Origin: Echinicola pacifica DSM 19836
Lineage (GTDB): Bacteria > Bacteroidota > Bacteroidia > Cytophagales > Cyclobacteriaceae
Assembly (NCBI RefSeq): GCF_000373245.1
Contig: NZ_KB890754.1
Span: 21,056-55,633, forward strand
Reading direction: 5' to 3'
Length of the DNA: 34,578 nucleotides
Below are positions 1 through 9,351 of this stretch, piece by piece. Under the pieces are notes generated by a model. It saw only the letters and a program-made list of their open reading frames with translations, searched no databases and had not been told where the DNA came from. The position numbers and the translations under genes are program-made. The stretch's first letter is position 1; every line of letters begins with the position of its first letter.

Positions 1-46
1 GTTGTGAATTGCTTTCAGACTTGTACCTTGCATAGGTAATCACAGC
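1..46 (+). CRISPR. Terminal type II-C CRISPR repeat (array continues left of window)
   Basis: The window opens with a repeat-like unit starting GTTGTGAATTGCTTTCAG. Positions 2-18 are the exact reverse complement of the anti-repeat at 5824-5840, so this is a crRNA repeat and not chance sequence. The 3' end (TAATCACAGC, 37-46) is a degenerate inverted copy of the 5' end (GTTGTGAATT), as expected for the last repeat of an array. Length near 46 is inferred from the 46-47 nt repeats usual for Bacteroidota II-C systems; only one copy is visible. Pairing with tracrRNA shows that crRNA reads on the plus strand, towards cas2, with the array and its leader outside the window. An internal promoter is possible: TTG at 2-4, 19 bp, TACCTTG at 24-30. 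Confidence 0.8.
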
Positions 47-76
47 ATACCTGGTCATAATAGGCTGGTATGCTGT
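42..76 (+). other. 10-bp perfect hairpin overlapping the end of the last CRISPR repeat
   Basis: ACAGCATACC (42-51) and GGTATGCTGT (67-76) are perfect reverse complements around a 15-nt loop. The left arm lies partly inside the degenerate 3' end of the terminal repeat. No T-run follows, so it is not a classical intrinsic terminator. It may still stop or stabilise transcripts leaving the array before they run antisense into cas2. Confidence 0.5.
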
Positions 77-158
77 TAGTTATGTATGAAATTAGGATTG
101 GAAAAACAGAGCTGGAAATATATCAGAGTATACCAAATATCCTTTTAAAATAATTCAA

Positions 159-1392
<1,234 letters not shown>

Positions 1393-1403
1393 AATAATCA
1401 GTA

Positions 1404-4400
1404 TTACCTTGTTTCCCCTATCGAGACCACATCTCCTAAGTGATTTATTCGGACCTTTACTATTCCCTTAAGGCCAGTCAAGCCAGTCCTTTTCCACGTA
1501 ATTCCTTTTAACTTAGCATTTTCCTCTACGCTTGTATCCAAATGATGTCTAAAGAAATAATCTTTTGTCGCAAGCTTCTGTACTCTAAATAAATGTGGGC
1601 TAATAACGCTTTTATTATCTTTACTGAATAGATCGAAATCACTTGGGTTAAAACCATTTCCTAAATCCGGAAAAACAAAATGCTCATTTTGCTTCAAGGA
1701 GAATAAAAATGTCCAGCCTAAGTCCTTGTTATAATTTTTGTCAATTATTTCTAATTTCTGATTTGCTCTAGCTACCGCCTCGAAAAATGAAACTATATTT
1801 TCTTGAAGATTACCCTCCTTATCAATATAAATTGCGACATGATGATTGCTTCCTGTATTTACAAAATCTACAGGGATCTCAAATCCATTTTGATCTAAAA
1901 TTTTATTTCCCAAATGATCCTTTTTAGAATGAAGGCTTTCTGCATTTTTTTTACCCCTAATCCGTACATTCTTAATGCTTATTCCTTTAGCTTTATTTAG
2001 CCAAATTGGATCCTTTTCTAGGTTTGAAAAAGCTTTTTTGCGATCATTATTAAACCTTTCTAGACGTTCCATTAGTATTTGTTTTACTCCTTCATCAATT
2101 ACTTTATCAATATTTAATAAATGGTCTATCTTATTTCTAATAGAATAGCCCTCCAAAAATTGTGTTATCGATATTTTCTCAGGTAGTTTTTCTGTTTTAT
2201 CGGGATTAATGAAGATGGGGTTTTTAGCCAAAGCATTTTTTCCAGTGAAAGCTTTCTTTGGATCATTTCCAAACTCATATAATCTTAATAACAGAAGCTT
2301 TTTGTAATGAGGATTATTAACCATCGAAATTAGTTCTTCATCAAATCTCCCACCTATTTTAACCTCCTTTGTTATTGGGTACTTATATTTTTTATAAATA
2401 CTTTCGTTATGGAGTTGGCCCCTTGGGGTTAATTCGGTTTTTATTAATACCTCCTTAACAGTTTTAATTAAATTTTTATTTCGTGTAACAACTTTGTTTT
2501 TTGCTTTCCTTGAAACTAGCACTGATTCCAAATGAGCTTTTGCCGCCTGTCTGAAATTTGGTATAGGAACATTAAATTGAGTTTTTTTTCTCCCATTTTT
2601 ACTGAGGACCTTATGAGTCTCCTTATTCTCAATCTGGTTTATTAAAATGTGTTTTATATGAGTTTCATCTTTGCGAGCGTTCAAATGATTTAGGTATTGA
2701 ATATGACTGTGTTTAGTGAAGGCTATCGTTAATGCGTCTAAAGCGTGATGCCTATGATCATTTCGTTTATTCCATCCTACAATTCTTTCTTTGAATGTTC
2801 CGTCTTTATTTTCAATTACTTCAGTTAGCCCTATATGATTGTACTTACTAAAATTTAATTCCTGCATTACATTAATTAAATTCCAATCCCTCCTCAATCT
2901 ATCTGTTATATTTCCAGAAGTTGCAACTACTGATCGGGTTATTTCAAAAAGGATAGATTTTGCTTGCTTAGCAATATATTGGCTATCTCTCAAATCTCTT
3001 TCAATAAAACCCTCCCCAATCTGGGAATTAGTTTTTAGAAGTTTCTGATATTTAGCTTTTGAAATGCCTTCCTTATTGTTTTTTTGACCTAAATCAAATA
3101 AGACTTTAATGCGTTCTAAATAGCTATCTAATGCTATTTGACCAAATTCTCCTAAGATATAATCATATGCAGTAAGGTTTCCTTTATCATTATTAATCTT
3201 TCTAAATGTTAAAGTTTTGTTAGAAAAACTATCGTCAAATACTTTAGATTGTGGGATAATATGTTCTATATCTATCTCTTTGGTAAATATTTTGTCACGA
3301 GGAATATAGACATTCGTATAAAGATCCTTAAATCCGGTGCTTTTAAGTTCTTCATATAATTTATATCTTAATATATCATTTCGAGTTGGGTTTTTAATAC
3401 CAAATTCATCTTGAAGAGTGGAAAAAATTGAGTCATGTAAATTTTTGGCATGAGCAATATTTGTGGTCATTTCTTCCCTCTCCTTAGCATTTTTCTTTAA
3501 TTCTCGCGCTAATTCTATTCGTATTTCATCAAAATGAAATTCTGGTGGAAGACCTTGTTTTACAAGGAGGACATTTTCCTGGTCAATTAATGAATTAACC
3601 ACGTTTATCATTTGATTTAGAATTTTCTCTACTACAGGATTGCGTAAACTATTTTTCTTTAATAAATCTAATTTATTTTTTAATGAGCGATTTTGGACCT
3701 CACTTTTTGTAAGTGATGATTTAGAATGCCTATACCCTGCATATTCACACGCCTCTGAGTACTGGTGTTCTTTGATGAATGGATAAATTTTCCGAATGGC
3801 CTTTGAACTTAAGCTTCCGTATTCTCTATCAAGGGGCAGGTTGGTAAGGATCTTTGCATGATGAGGCTGGAATCCATATTTATTACATAGTAGTTTTTTT
3901 AAGTCAATATTATCCTTTCCGAATGTATGTATATCGTCCGCACTATGATTATTGCTGTCATCCTCTGCGGAATAAAGCAGGTGCCATAATTGGTATGAGG
4001 CTTGCTTTTCAAAAGCTTTTCCTTCTAATTCTGCATTAAACTCTAAAATCTGAGAATTTATTTTTAAGGATTCAAAAATTGTCAATATTTTATCCTTTAA
4101 ATCAGATGCTGAAATTGTGAAATCACTTAATTTTACCTCGTCAGAATCAGCCTTGCCGCCAAAGATCTCAATAATGTCATAACCTTCGGATTCAATAATT
4201 TTTAAATAAGCTTCATAAAATAGCTTATTTGTATTATTTCCTTCTATCTGTGTGTAGTTAGCTACTTCCCATTCTGTAGTTTTATATCCTAAATGCTTTA
4301 TTATTTCGGTCGCCTTTAAAGTTCCTTTTATATTTAATTCTGAATAGAGATGCTCTCGGGCAAGTGAATCAAGTATGAAAATATCAGATTCTTCAGTTAG

Positions 4401-5759
4401 AATTTTTTCTTTTGCTACTGATCTTTTTTTACTGCCTTTTTTTCGAATTTTGATATTATGTAAAAGCTGTAAAATTTTGAATTCCTGAAAAAGGGGAGAG
4501 GATCTAGGGATAACTTTTGACCCAATTGTCCTTGTTGAAATTTTTCCTCCTTTTTTAACTGATATTTCTCTATTCTCAAATTCACAAAGACTTATTAATC
4601 CTTTTTGAGATTTTAACTTTCGTTGATAAAAAATAATAATGTCCCTAATTTCCTCCTTTAATTTTCTGGTTAATTCAGGATGATATTTAGCTTGGGTCTC
4701 CCATATTAATTCAAATTCATCAAAATAATCTTGCCTGTAAAAAACTGTATTTTTAAGTTTTGAATTTTTATCTTGCTTTAGGGTGTTGTATAAATATTGG
4801 CCAATAGTAACTTTATTAAAGTATAATTCTTTACTCCTATCTGATATTGCTCCAAGATATCCACTAGATTTTTTCAATTCATTATTAATATCTGTAATCA
4901 CATATGCAGCTTCCTCTTTCTCTAATTTTGAATGAATTCCAATATTTCGCCAATAATATCCTTGATATTTCTTCTTTTCTCTTAAACCAAATGAGATGGT
5001 TTTAGGAGATTTTAACTTTTCGTGGATGTCTTTTATATCTGCGGTGTTAAATCCAAAATTTCTCCAAAAGGCCGCGGATGTTGCTTTTTGGCCTTTGCCC
5101 ATGATTTCTCTATAAAAATTATCAGTAAAAACCTCGGGGTGATATTTTTTTTGAGTATCCCATATACAATCAAATTCCGCTTGTAAATCAGACCGATAAA
5201 ATTCTGGCAAATTTTTTATTCCCTCATTTAATAGCCGAAAAACTAATTGACCAGGATGCAGATTTTCATCATATAATTTTTTTGCTATAACCATACCATC
5301 AATAGAATGACCTTCTTCCTCATTCTTAGCTTTTCGACTGCTTTTATAGCCTCTTTTCTTATTAATAGCCAATAGTACTCTTGCAAGTTGGTTTTTATTT
5401 ATCCTTTCAGAAACAGCAGTTGATCTCAATTTCCATGTCTCAAATGTGGTGTTTTTGCCGGACTCGGCTAAAATTGATTCATTGGTGATTATTCTCTCAC
5501 GAATTAATACTTCAATTAAATTGTTTCTTCGAAGCTGATATCTGTCAAGGTTTCTTCTAGCACTTCGTTTTAATGTTCTATTGGCATTTGTTGTTATTGG
5601 TTTTCCTTTTTCAAAATTGGTTTTTTCGTCTGAAGATAGGGTATTGACTCTGACCCCTATTTTCTCAATTGAGGATTTTTCTTTTTCACTCTCTGCCTCT
5701 TTGATGTATGCCCATCCAATTGATGTAGTTCCTAAATCAAGTCCTAATATTCTTTTCAT
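1404..5759 (-). CDS. cas9: CRISPR-associated endonuclease Cas9, subtype II-C, catalytically intact
   Basis: RNA-guided double-strand DNA endonuclease of 1451 residues, in the long range seen for Bacteroidota II-C Cas9 and longer than the ~1000-1100 of Neisseria-type enzymes. Order: RuvC-I (RILGLDLGTTSIGWA, catalytic D8); Arg-rich bridge helix about 60-88 (ANRTLKRSARRNLDRYQLRR); long alpha-helical recognition lobe; RuvC-II (IRIELAREL, E749); HNH (IDIEHIIPQSKVFDDSFSNK, catalytic H833, then NNDKGN); RuvC-III (DHRHHALDAL, H1005 and D1008); C-terminal PAM-interacting region. All nuclease residues are present, so it should be active. The gene is AT-rich and Lys/Asn/Ile-rich compared with the genes right of 6200, which may indicate acquisition by transfer. 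It is first in the cas9-cas1-cas2 operon and diverges from the tracrRNA gene. PAM cannot be read from sequence. Confidence 0.97.
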   Translation of the reverse strand: MKRILGLDLGTTSIGWAYIKEAESEKEKSSIEKIGVRVNTLSSDEKTNFEKGKPITTNANRTLKRSARRNLDRYQLRRNNLIEVLIRERIITNESILAESGKNTTFETWKLRSTAVSERINKNQLARVLLAINKKRGYKSSRKAKNEEEGHSIDGMVIAKKLYDENLHPGQLVFRLLNEGIKNLPEFYRSDLQAEFDCIWDTQKKYHPEVFTDNFYREIMGKGQKATSAAFWRNFGFNTADIKDIHEKLKSPKTISFGLREKKKYQGYYWRNIGIHSKLEKEEAAYVITDINNELKKSSGYLGAISDRSKELYFNKVTIGQYLYNTLKQDKNSKLKNTVFYRQDYFDEFELIWETQAKYHPELTRKLKEEIRDIIIFYQRKLKSQKGLISLCEFENREISVKKGGKISTRTIGSKVIPRSSPLFQEFKILQLLHNIKIRKKGSKKRSVAKEKILTEESDIFILDSLAREHLYSELNIKGTLKATEIIKHLGYKTTEWEVANYTQIEGNNTNKLFYEAYLKIIESEGYDIIEIFGGKADSDEVKLSDFTISASDLKDKILTIFESLKINSQILEFNAELEGKAFEKQASYQLWHLLYSAEDDSNNHSADDIHTFGKDNIDLKKLLCNKYGFQPHHAKILTNLPLDREYGSLSSKAIRKIYPFIKEHQYSEACEYAGYRHSKSSLTKSEVQNRSLKNKLDLLKKNSLRNPVVEKILNQMINVVNSLIDQENVLLVKQGLPPEFHFDEIRIELARELKKNAKEREEMTTNIAHAKNLHDSIFSTLQDEFGIKNPTRNDILRYKLYEELKSTGFKDLYTNVYIPRDKIFTKEIDIEHIIPQSKVFDDSFSNKTLTFRKINNDKGNLTAYDYILGEFGQIALDSYLERIKVLFDLGQKNNKEGISKAKYQKLLKTNSQIGEGFIERDLRDSQYIAKQAKSILFEITRSVVATSGNITDRLRRDWNLINVMQELNFSKYNHIGLTEVIENKDGTFKERIVGWNKRNDHRHHALDALTIAFTKHSHIQYLNHLNARKDETHIKHILINQIENKETHKVLSKNGRKKTQFNVPIPNFRQAAKAHLESVLVSRKAKNKVVTRNKNLIKTVKEVLIKTELTPRGQLHNESIYKKYKYPITKEVKIGGRFDEELISMVNNPHYKKLLLLRLYEFGNDPKKAFTGKNALAKNPIFINPDKTEKLPEKISITQFLEGYSIRNKIDHLLNIDKVIDEGVKQILMERLERFNNDRKKAFSNLEKDPIWLNKAKGISIKNVRIRGKKNAESLHSKKDHLGNKILDQNGFEIPVDFVNTGSNHHVAIYIDKEGNLQENIVSFFEAVARANQKLEIIDKNYNKDLGWTFLFSLKQNEHFVFPDLGNGFNPSDFDLFSKDNKSVISPHLFRVQKLATKDYFFRHHLDTSVEENAKLKGITWKRTGLTGLKGIVKVRINHLGDVVSIGETR

Positions 5760-5789
5760 AAAAATTATTTATATTTTGAGGAGTGTTTT

Positions 5790-5819
5790 TTTGATTCTAT
5801 TAGTTTTTCCATATCTTTC
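5790..5819 (+). promoter_or_regulatory. Putative Bacteroidota-type promoter of the tracrRNA
   Basis: TTTG at 5790-5793 and TATCTTTC at 5812-5819 are 18 bp apart. This matches the Bacteroidota -33 TTTG / -7 TAnnTTTG pattern with one mismatch in the last base. The predicted start, a few bases after the -7 box, falls at about 5822-5826, the first bases of the anti-repeat. Inferred from sequence only. Confidence 0.5.
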
Positions 5820-5822
5820 TGA

Positions 5823-5908
5823 CCTGAAAGCAATTCACAATAAGGATTATTCCGTTGTGAAAACATTTGGGTTGCCTCTTGTCCATTATAAACCAGGAGG
5901 CTTTTTTT
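5823..5908 (+). ncRNA. tracrRNA of the type II-C CRISPR-Cas9 locus
   Basis: Trans-activating RNA that pairs with the crRNA repeat and loads Cas9. The anti-repeat CTGAAAGCAATTCACAA (5824-5840) is perfectly complementary to repeat positions 2-18. It is followed by TAAGG...TTCCG (5841-5854), a short GGA/TCC stem matching the ACAAUAAGG...CCG element that follows the anti-repeat in Neisseria II-C tracrRNAs. TTCACAA (5834-5840) and TTGTGAA (5855-5861) can also pair, as an alternative fold when no crRNA is bound. The RNA ends at an intrinsic terminator with T-run 5902-5908, giving about 86 nt. It is transcribed opposite to cas9, from the region just upstream of it. Ends are predicted, not measured. 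Confidence 0.88.
5874..5908 (+). terminator. Intrinsic terminator of the tracrRNA
   Basis: GCCTCTTG (5874-5881) pairs with CAGGAGGC (5894-5901) over 8 bp including one G-U, around a 12-nt loop, and is followed directly by seven Ts (5902-5908). A second inverted repeat, AACCAGG (5891-5897) with CCTGGTT (5925-5931), overlaps it and may act as a backup or alternative fold. Confidence 0.8.
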
Positions 5909-5931
5909 ATGCCCCTTTGGGAAGCCTGGTT

Positions 5932-6210
5932 AATTGATATTTTTAATTTTGAGTTTATCATCTATAATAGTATTTCTTTTTTCATTATAGTTAAACGGGT
6001 TTTCAAATTACATAATTTCTCCAATTCATAAAATACCCGAAATGGGGTATTTTTTACTAGTATATCCTCGTGTTAGGGCCCTTTATTGGCGGTTTTAGGG
6101 GGGAGTGGAGGGATGGGCATTCCGAACATTTTCCTATATTTGCTGGAGGTTTTGACTTCATTAATTGACTTATATTTACGATTCATTCACCCTATTATAA
6201 AAAATTATTT
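5932..6210 (+). promoter_or_regulatory. Intergenic region upstream of ggt with candidate promoter
   Basis: No gene seen between the tracrRNA and ggt. The best promoter candidate is TTTG at 6151-6154 and TATATTTA at 6171-6178 (16 bp apart, last base off consensus), about 33 bp before the ggt ATG. A perfect TAnnTTTG box, TATATTTG at 6135-6142, has no good -33 partner. Base composition changes from AT-rich to mixed around 6070, which may mark the edge of the CRISPR island. Confidence 0.35.
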
Positions 6211-7941
6211 ATGCGTTATAATCATTCTTCTTCATGGACCTCAGGCCTGGCTTTTTTGCTGGGGGTCTGTGTTCTATTTTCCTGTGCTCCCATGCCGACC
6301 AAGGACTATTCGGAGGGCAAATCTGTGGTGGGCAATCAGGCGATGGTAGTCTCTGCTCATCATGAGGCCAGCCGTGTGGGTGCTGAGGTGCTCAAGGCGG
6401 GTGGCAATGCCATCGATGCGATGGTGGCCGTGCATTTTGCCTTGGCGGTGGTGTATCCTGCTGCGGGAAATCTCGGTGGGGGTGGATTCATGATGTACCG
6501 TCCAGAGGGTGGAGAAGTGGTTTCGCTGGACTTTAGAGAGAAGGCTCCTCTGGCAGCTTATGAGGAGATGTATCAGGATGAAAATGGAGAAATTATCGAT
6601 GGCCTTAGCACTGCCGGGCCGATGGCCTCCGGAGTACCGGGCTCGGTAGATGGTATGATCCGTGCTCATAAGCGTTTTGGCACTATGCCACTTAAGGACC
6701 TGATCGAGCCTGCCTATCAGTTGGCGAAGAGAGGATTTGCGATTACCGCTCAGCAGGCTGATAATTATAATGGCACCAAGCAGCGATTTATAGATAATAA
6801 CCGTGATAGCACAGCTATTCCCTTGGTGAGGCTGGATCGTCTCTGGCAGGAAGGGGATGTGCTAAAGCAAAAAGACCTTGCGGCCACCTTGAAGCGTATT
6901 CAGAAGTTGGGCTGGGAGGGTTTTTACAAAGGTAAAACTGCCGAGCTCCTCGTGGCTGAGATGCAAAGTGGCAATGGCATCATCAGTATGGAGGATATGG
7001 AGAGGTATGAATCCAAGTGGAGAACGCCTGTGTCTGGCAAATATCATGATGTGACGGTGTACAGTATGGGACCGCCCAGCAGTGGGGGAATCGCCTTGAT
7101 ACAGTTACTGAGGATGTCGGAATATTTCCCGCTGGAGTCTTATGGATTTCATAGCCCAGAGACGGTACATGTGATGACCGAGATGGAGCGACGCGTATAT
7201 GCAGACCGTGCAAAGCATCTTGGTGATGAAGATTTTTGGGAAGTGCCTCGGAAGGAGCTTATGGATGAGGATTATCTCGCTGGCAGGGTGAGCGAAATCG
7301 ATCTTGGCGAAGCCACCGACAGCAATGAAGTGGAGGCTATGGAGCTGGCAGGGCAGGAGAGTGAGGAGACGACGCACTATTCCATCGTGGATAAGGATGG
7401 AAATGCCGTCTCGGTCACCACCACTATTAATTCCGGCTATGGCTCTAAGGTCTTTGTGACAGGAGCGGGTTTTTTGATGAATAATGAAATGGATGACTTC
7501 AGCAGTAAGCCTGGAGTACCTAATCTATATGGTCTGTTAGGCGGTAAGGCGAATGCTATTGAGGCGGAAAAAAGAATGCTTAGTGCGATGACTCCCACCA
7601 TTCTGGAGAGAGATGGCAAGTTGCTGATGGTGGTGGGTACACCTGGCGGTAGTACCATCATCACCTCGGTATATCAGACGATCCTCAATGTTCTCGATCA
7701 TAAGATGACGATGACAGAGGCCGTAAGTGCCGGAAGAGTGCATTCGCAGTGGAAACCAGATTTTATTTTCCCTGAGGAGGGAGCCCTTGATTCTGCGGTG
7801 ATAATGGCATTGGAGAAGATGGGGCATGCCATCAAAGTCCGTGGAACCATCGGTAGAGTCGATGCGATCCTGGTGCAGCCTGACGGCAAGCTTGAAGGAG
7901 CTGGCGATCCTCGTGGAGATGATTGGGCCGCAGGATATTGA
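6211..7941 (+). CDS. ggt: Gamma-glutamyltransferase, lipoprotein form
   Basis: Hydrolyses or transfers the gamma-glutamyl group of glutathione and related compounds, outside the cytoplasm. The 576-residue precursor starts with a hydrophobic signal ending in a lipobox (LFSC, C25), so a lipid-anchored periplasmic or surface form is predicted. The N-terminal nucleophile Thr is T387 in EETTHYSIVD, where self-cleavage makes large and small subunits. The PPSSGG motif (S290-S291) and oxyanion glycines G479-G480 (GTPGGS) are present, each four residues below the E. coli numbering (T391, G483-G484). Length is normal for the family. It stands alone, with its own terminator, between the tracrRNA and the repeat array. 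The ATG at 6211 is favoured because it gives a full signal sequence. Confidence 0.95.
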   Translation: MRYNHSSSWTSGLAFLLGVCVLFSCAPMPTKDYSEGKSVVGNQAMVVSAHHEASRVGAEVLKAGGNAIDAMVAVHFALAVVYPAAGNLGGGGFMMYRPEGGEVVSLDFREKAPLAAYEEMYQDENGEIIDGLSTAGPMASGVPGSVDGMIRAHKRFGTMPLKDLIEPAYQLAKRGFAITAQQADNYNGTKQRFIDNNRDSTAIPLVRLDRLWQEGDVLKQKDLAATLKRIQKLGWEGFYKGKTAELLVAEMQSGNGIISMEDMERYESKWRTPVSGKYHDVTVYSMGPPSSGGIALIQLLRMSEYFPLESYGFHSPETVHVMTEMERRVYADRAKHLGDEDFWEVPRKELMDEDYLAGRVSEIDLGEATDSNEVEAMELAGQESEETTHYSIVDKDGNAVSVTTTINSGYGSKVFVTGAGFLMNNEMDDFSSKPGVPNLYGLLGGKANAIEAEKRMLSAMTPTILERDGKLLMVVGTPGGSTIITSVYQTILNVLDHKMTMTEAVSAGRVHSQWKPDFIFPEEGALDSAVIMALEKMGHAIKVRGTIGRVDAILVQPDGKLEGAGDPRGDDWAAGY

Positions 7942-7970
7942 TCTAGAGAGAAGTGCTATATAAATATAAA

Positions 7971-8013
7971 GGCTGGCCAAGGGAATCAAATCCCCTAGCC
8001 AGCCTCTTTTTTT
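7971..8013 (+). terminator. Intrinsic terminator of ggt
   Basis: GGCTGGC (7971-7977) pairs with GCCAGCC (7998-8004); the inner GGGA/TCCC arms extend the hairpin. A T-rich run (8006-8013) follows. It begins 29 bp after the ggt stop codon. Confidence 0.85.
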
Positions 8014-8040
8014 GGACTATTTTTTTCATTATTTGTCGAT

Positions 8041-9348
8041 CACCCCACCCAGCCTCCCCTGAAGGGGAGGAGCAAAAAAGGCAGATTTCAATGTCGAATT
8101 CTATTGGTCTGGTTCACTTTCTTGAATCTTCAATTTCGGGATCTAATTGTCCTTAAGAGAAGAATCAAGAACCCCCTTTAGGGGGCAGGGGGTAGTCGAT
8201 ACGCTGTCAATTTAACTCAGGATCCAAATACAACTTGTAAACTATTTATAGGGCAAGTCAGGGTTTTATTCACCCCACCCCGCCTCCCCTGAAGGGGAGG
8301 AGCAAAAAAGGCAGATTTCAATGTCGAATTCTATTGGTATGGTTCACTTTCTTGAATCTCCAATTTCAGGATCGAATTGTCCTTTAAAGAAAGATCAAGA
8401 CCCCCCTTTAGGGGGCAGGGGGGAGTTGCCACGCTGTCAATCTAAATCAGGATCTAAATACAAACCTGTAAACTAGTTTTAGGGCAAGTCAGGGTTTTAT
8501 TCACCCCACCCAGCCTGCCCTGAAGGGGAGGAGCAAAAGAAGCAGATTTCAATGTCTAATTCTATTGGTTTGCTTCACTTTCTTGATTCTTCAATTTCAG
8601 GATCGAATTGTCCTTAAAATAGGATCAAGAACCCCCTTTAGGGGGCAGGGGGTAGTTGCCACGCTGTCAATCTAACTCAGGATCTAAATACAACTTGTAA
8701 ACTATTTTTAGGACCAGTCAGGGTTTTATTCACCCCACCCAGCCTGCCCTGAAGGGGAGGAGCAAAAAAAGCAAATTTCAATGTCTAATTCTATTGGTCT
8801 GGTTCACGTTCTTGAATCTCCAATTTCGGGATCTAATTGTCCTTTAAAGAAGGATCAAGAACCCCCTTTAGGGGGCAGGGGGTAGTTGCCACGCTGTCAA
8901 TCTAAATCAGGATCTAAATACAACTTGTAAACTATTTTTAGGACCAGTCAGGGTTTTATTCACCCCACCCCGCCTCCCCTGAAGGGGAGGCGCAAAAAAA
9001 GGCAGATTTCAATGTCTAATTCTATTGGTCTGGTTCACGTTCTTGAATCTCCAATTTGAGGATCTAATTGTCCTTTAAAGAAGGATCAAGAACCCCCTTT
9101 AGGGGGCAGGGGGTAGTCGATACGCTGTCAATCTAAATCAGGATCTAAATACAAACTTGTAAACTATTTATAGGACCAGTCAGGGTTTTATTCACCCCAC
9201 CCCGCCTCCCCTAAAGGGGAGGAGCAAAAAAGGCAGATTTCAATGTCGAATTCTATTGGTTTGCTTCACGTTCTTGAATCTCCAATTTCGGGATCTAATT
9301 GTCCTTTAAAGAAAGATCAAGAACCCCCTTTAGGGGGCAGGGGGTAGT
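8041..9348. repeat. Tandem array of six ~230-bp units, each with an inverted pair of REP-like hairpins
   Basis: Units start at 8041, 8271, 8502, 8731, 8961 and 9193 (periods 229-232 bp). Each begins with REP-like hairpin A (CCCCACCC tail, then CCTCCCC-TGAA-GGGGAGG) and, after a ~100-bp core, has hairpin B (CCCCC-TTTA-GGGGG followed by CAGGGGG). B starts at 8171, 8401, 8631, 8861, 9092 and 9323. The reverse complement of A has the same layout as B, hairpin then C and a G-rich tail, so A and B are inverted copies of one element with tails facing outward. A-core-B measures 155-157 bp in all six units. The five intervening spacers (~75 bp) also resemble each other, but none follows unit six. Neighbouring units share variants, for example GGACCAGTC in spacers 3-5. 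No open reading frame is conserved across units. Confidence 0.92.
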
Positions 9349-9351
9349 GGA

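Noticed and set aside
5581-5937. 118-residue plus-strand frame spanning the cas9 5' end and the tracrRNA
   Set aside because: It overlaps the conserved RuvC-I coding sequence and the tracrRNA; composition is that of antisense DNA.
6274-7989. Several minus-strand open frames inside ggt
   Set aside because: Shadows of the real gene; low-complexity translations without domains.
7953-8156. Open frame running from the end of ggt into the repeat array
   Set aside because: It crosses the ggt terminator and the first repeat unit, has no family features, and is not kept in the other units.
8041-9348. Reading the six-unit array as a CRISPR array
   Set aside because: The spacers between units are near-identical and ~75 bp, the units are ~156 bp, and there are no unique spacers.
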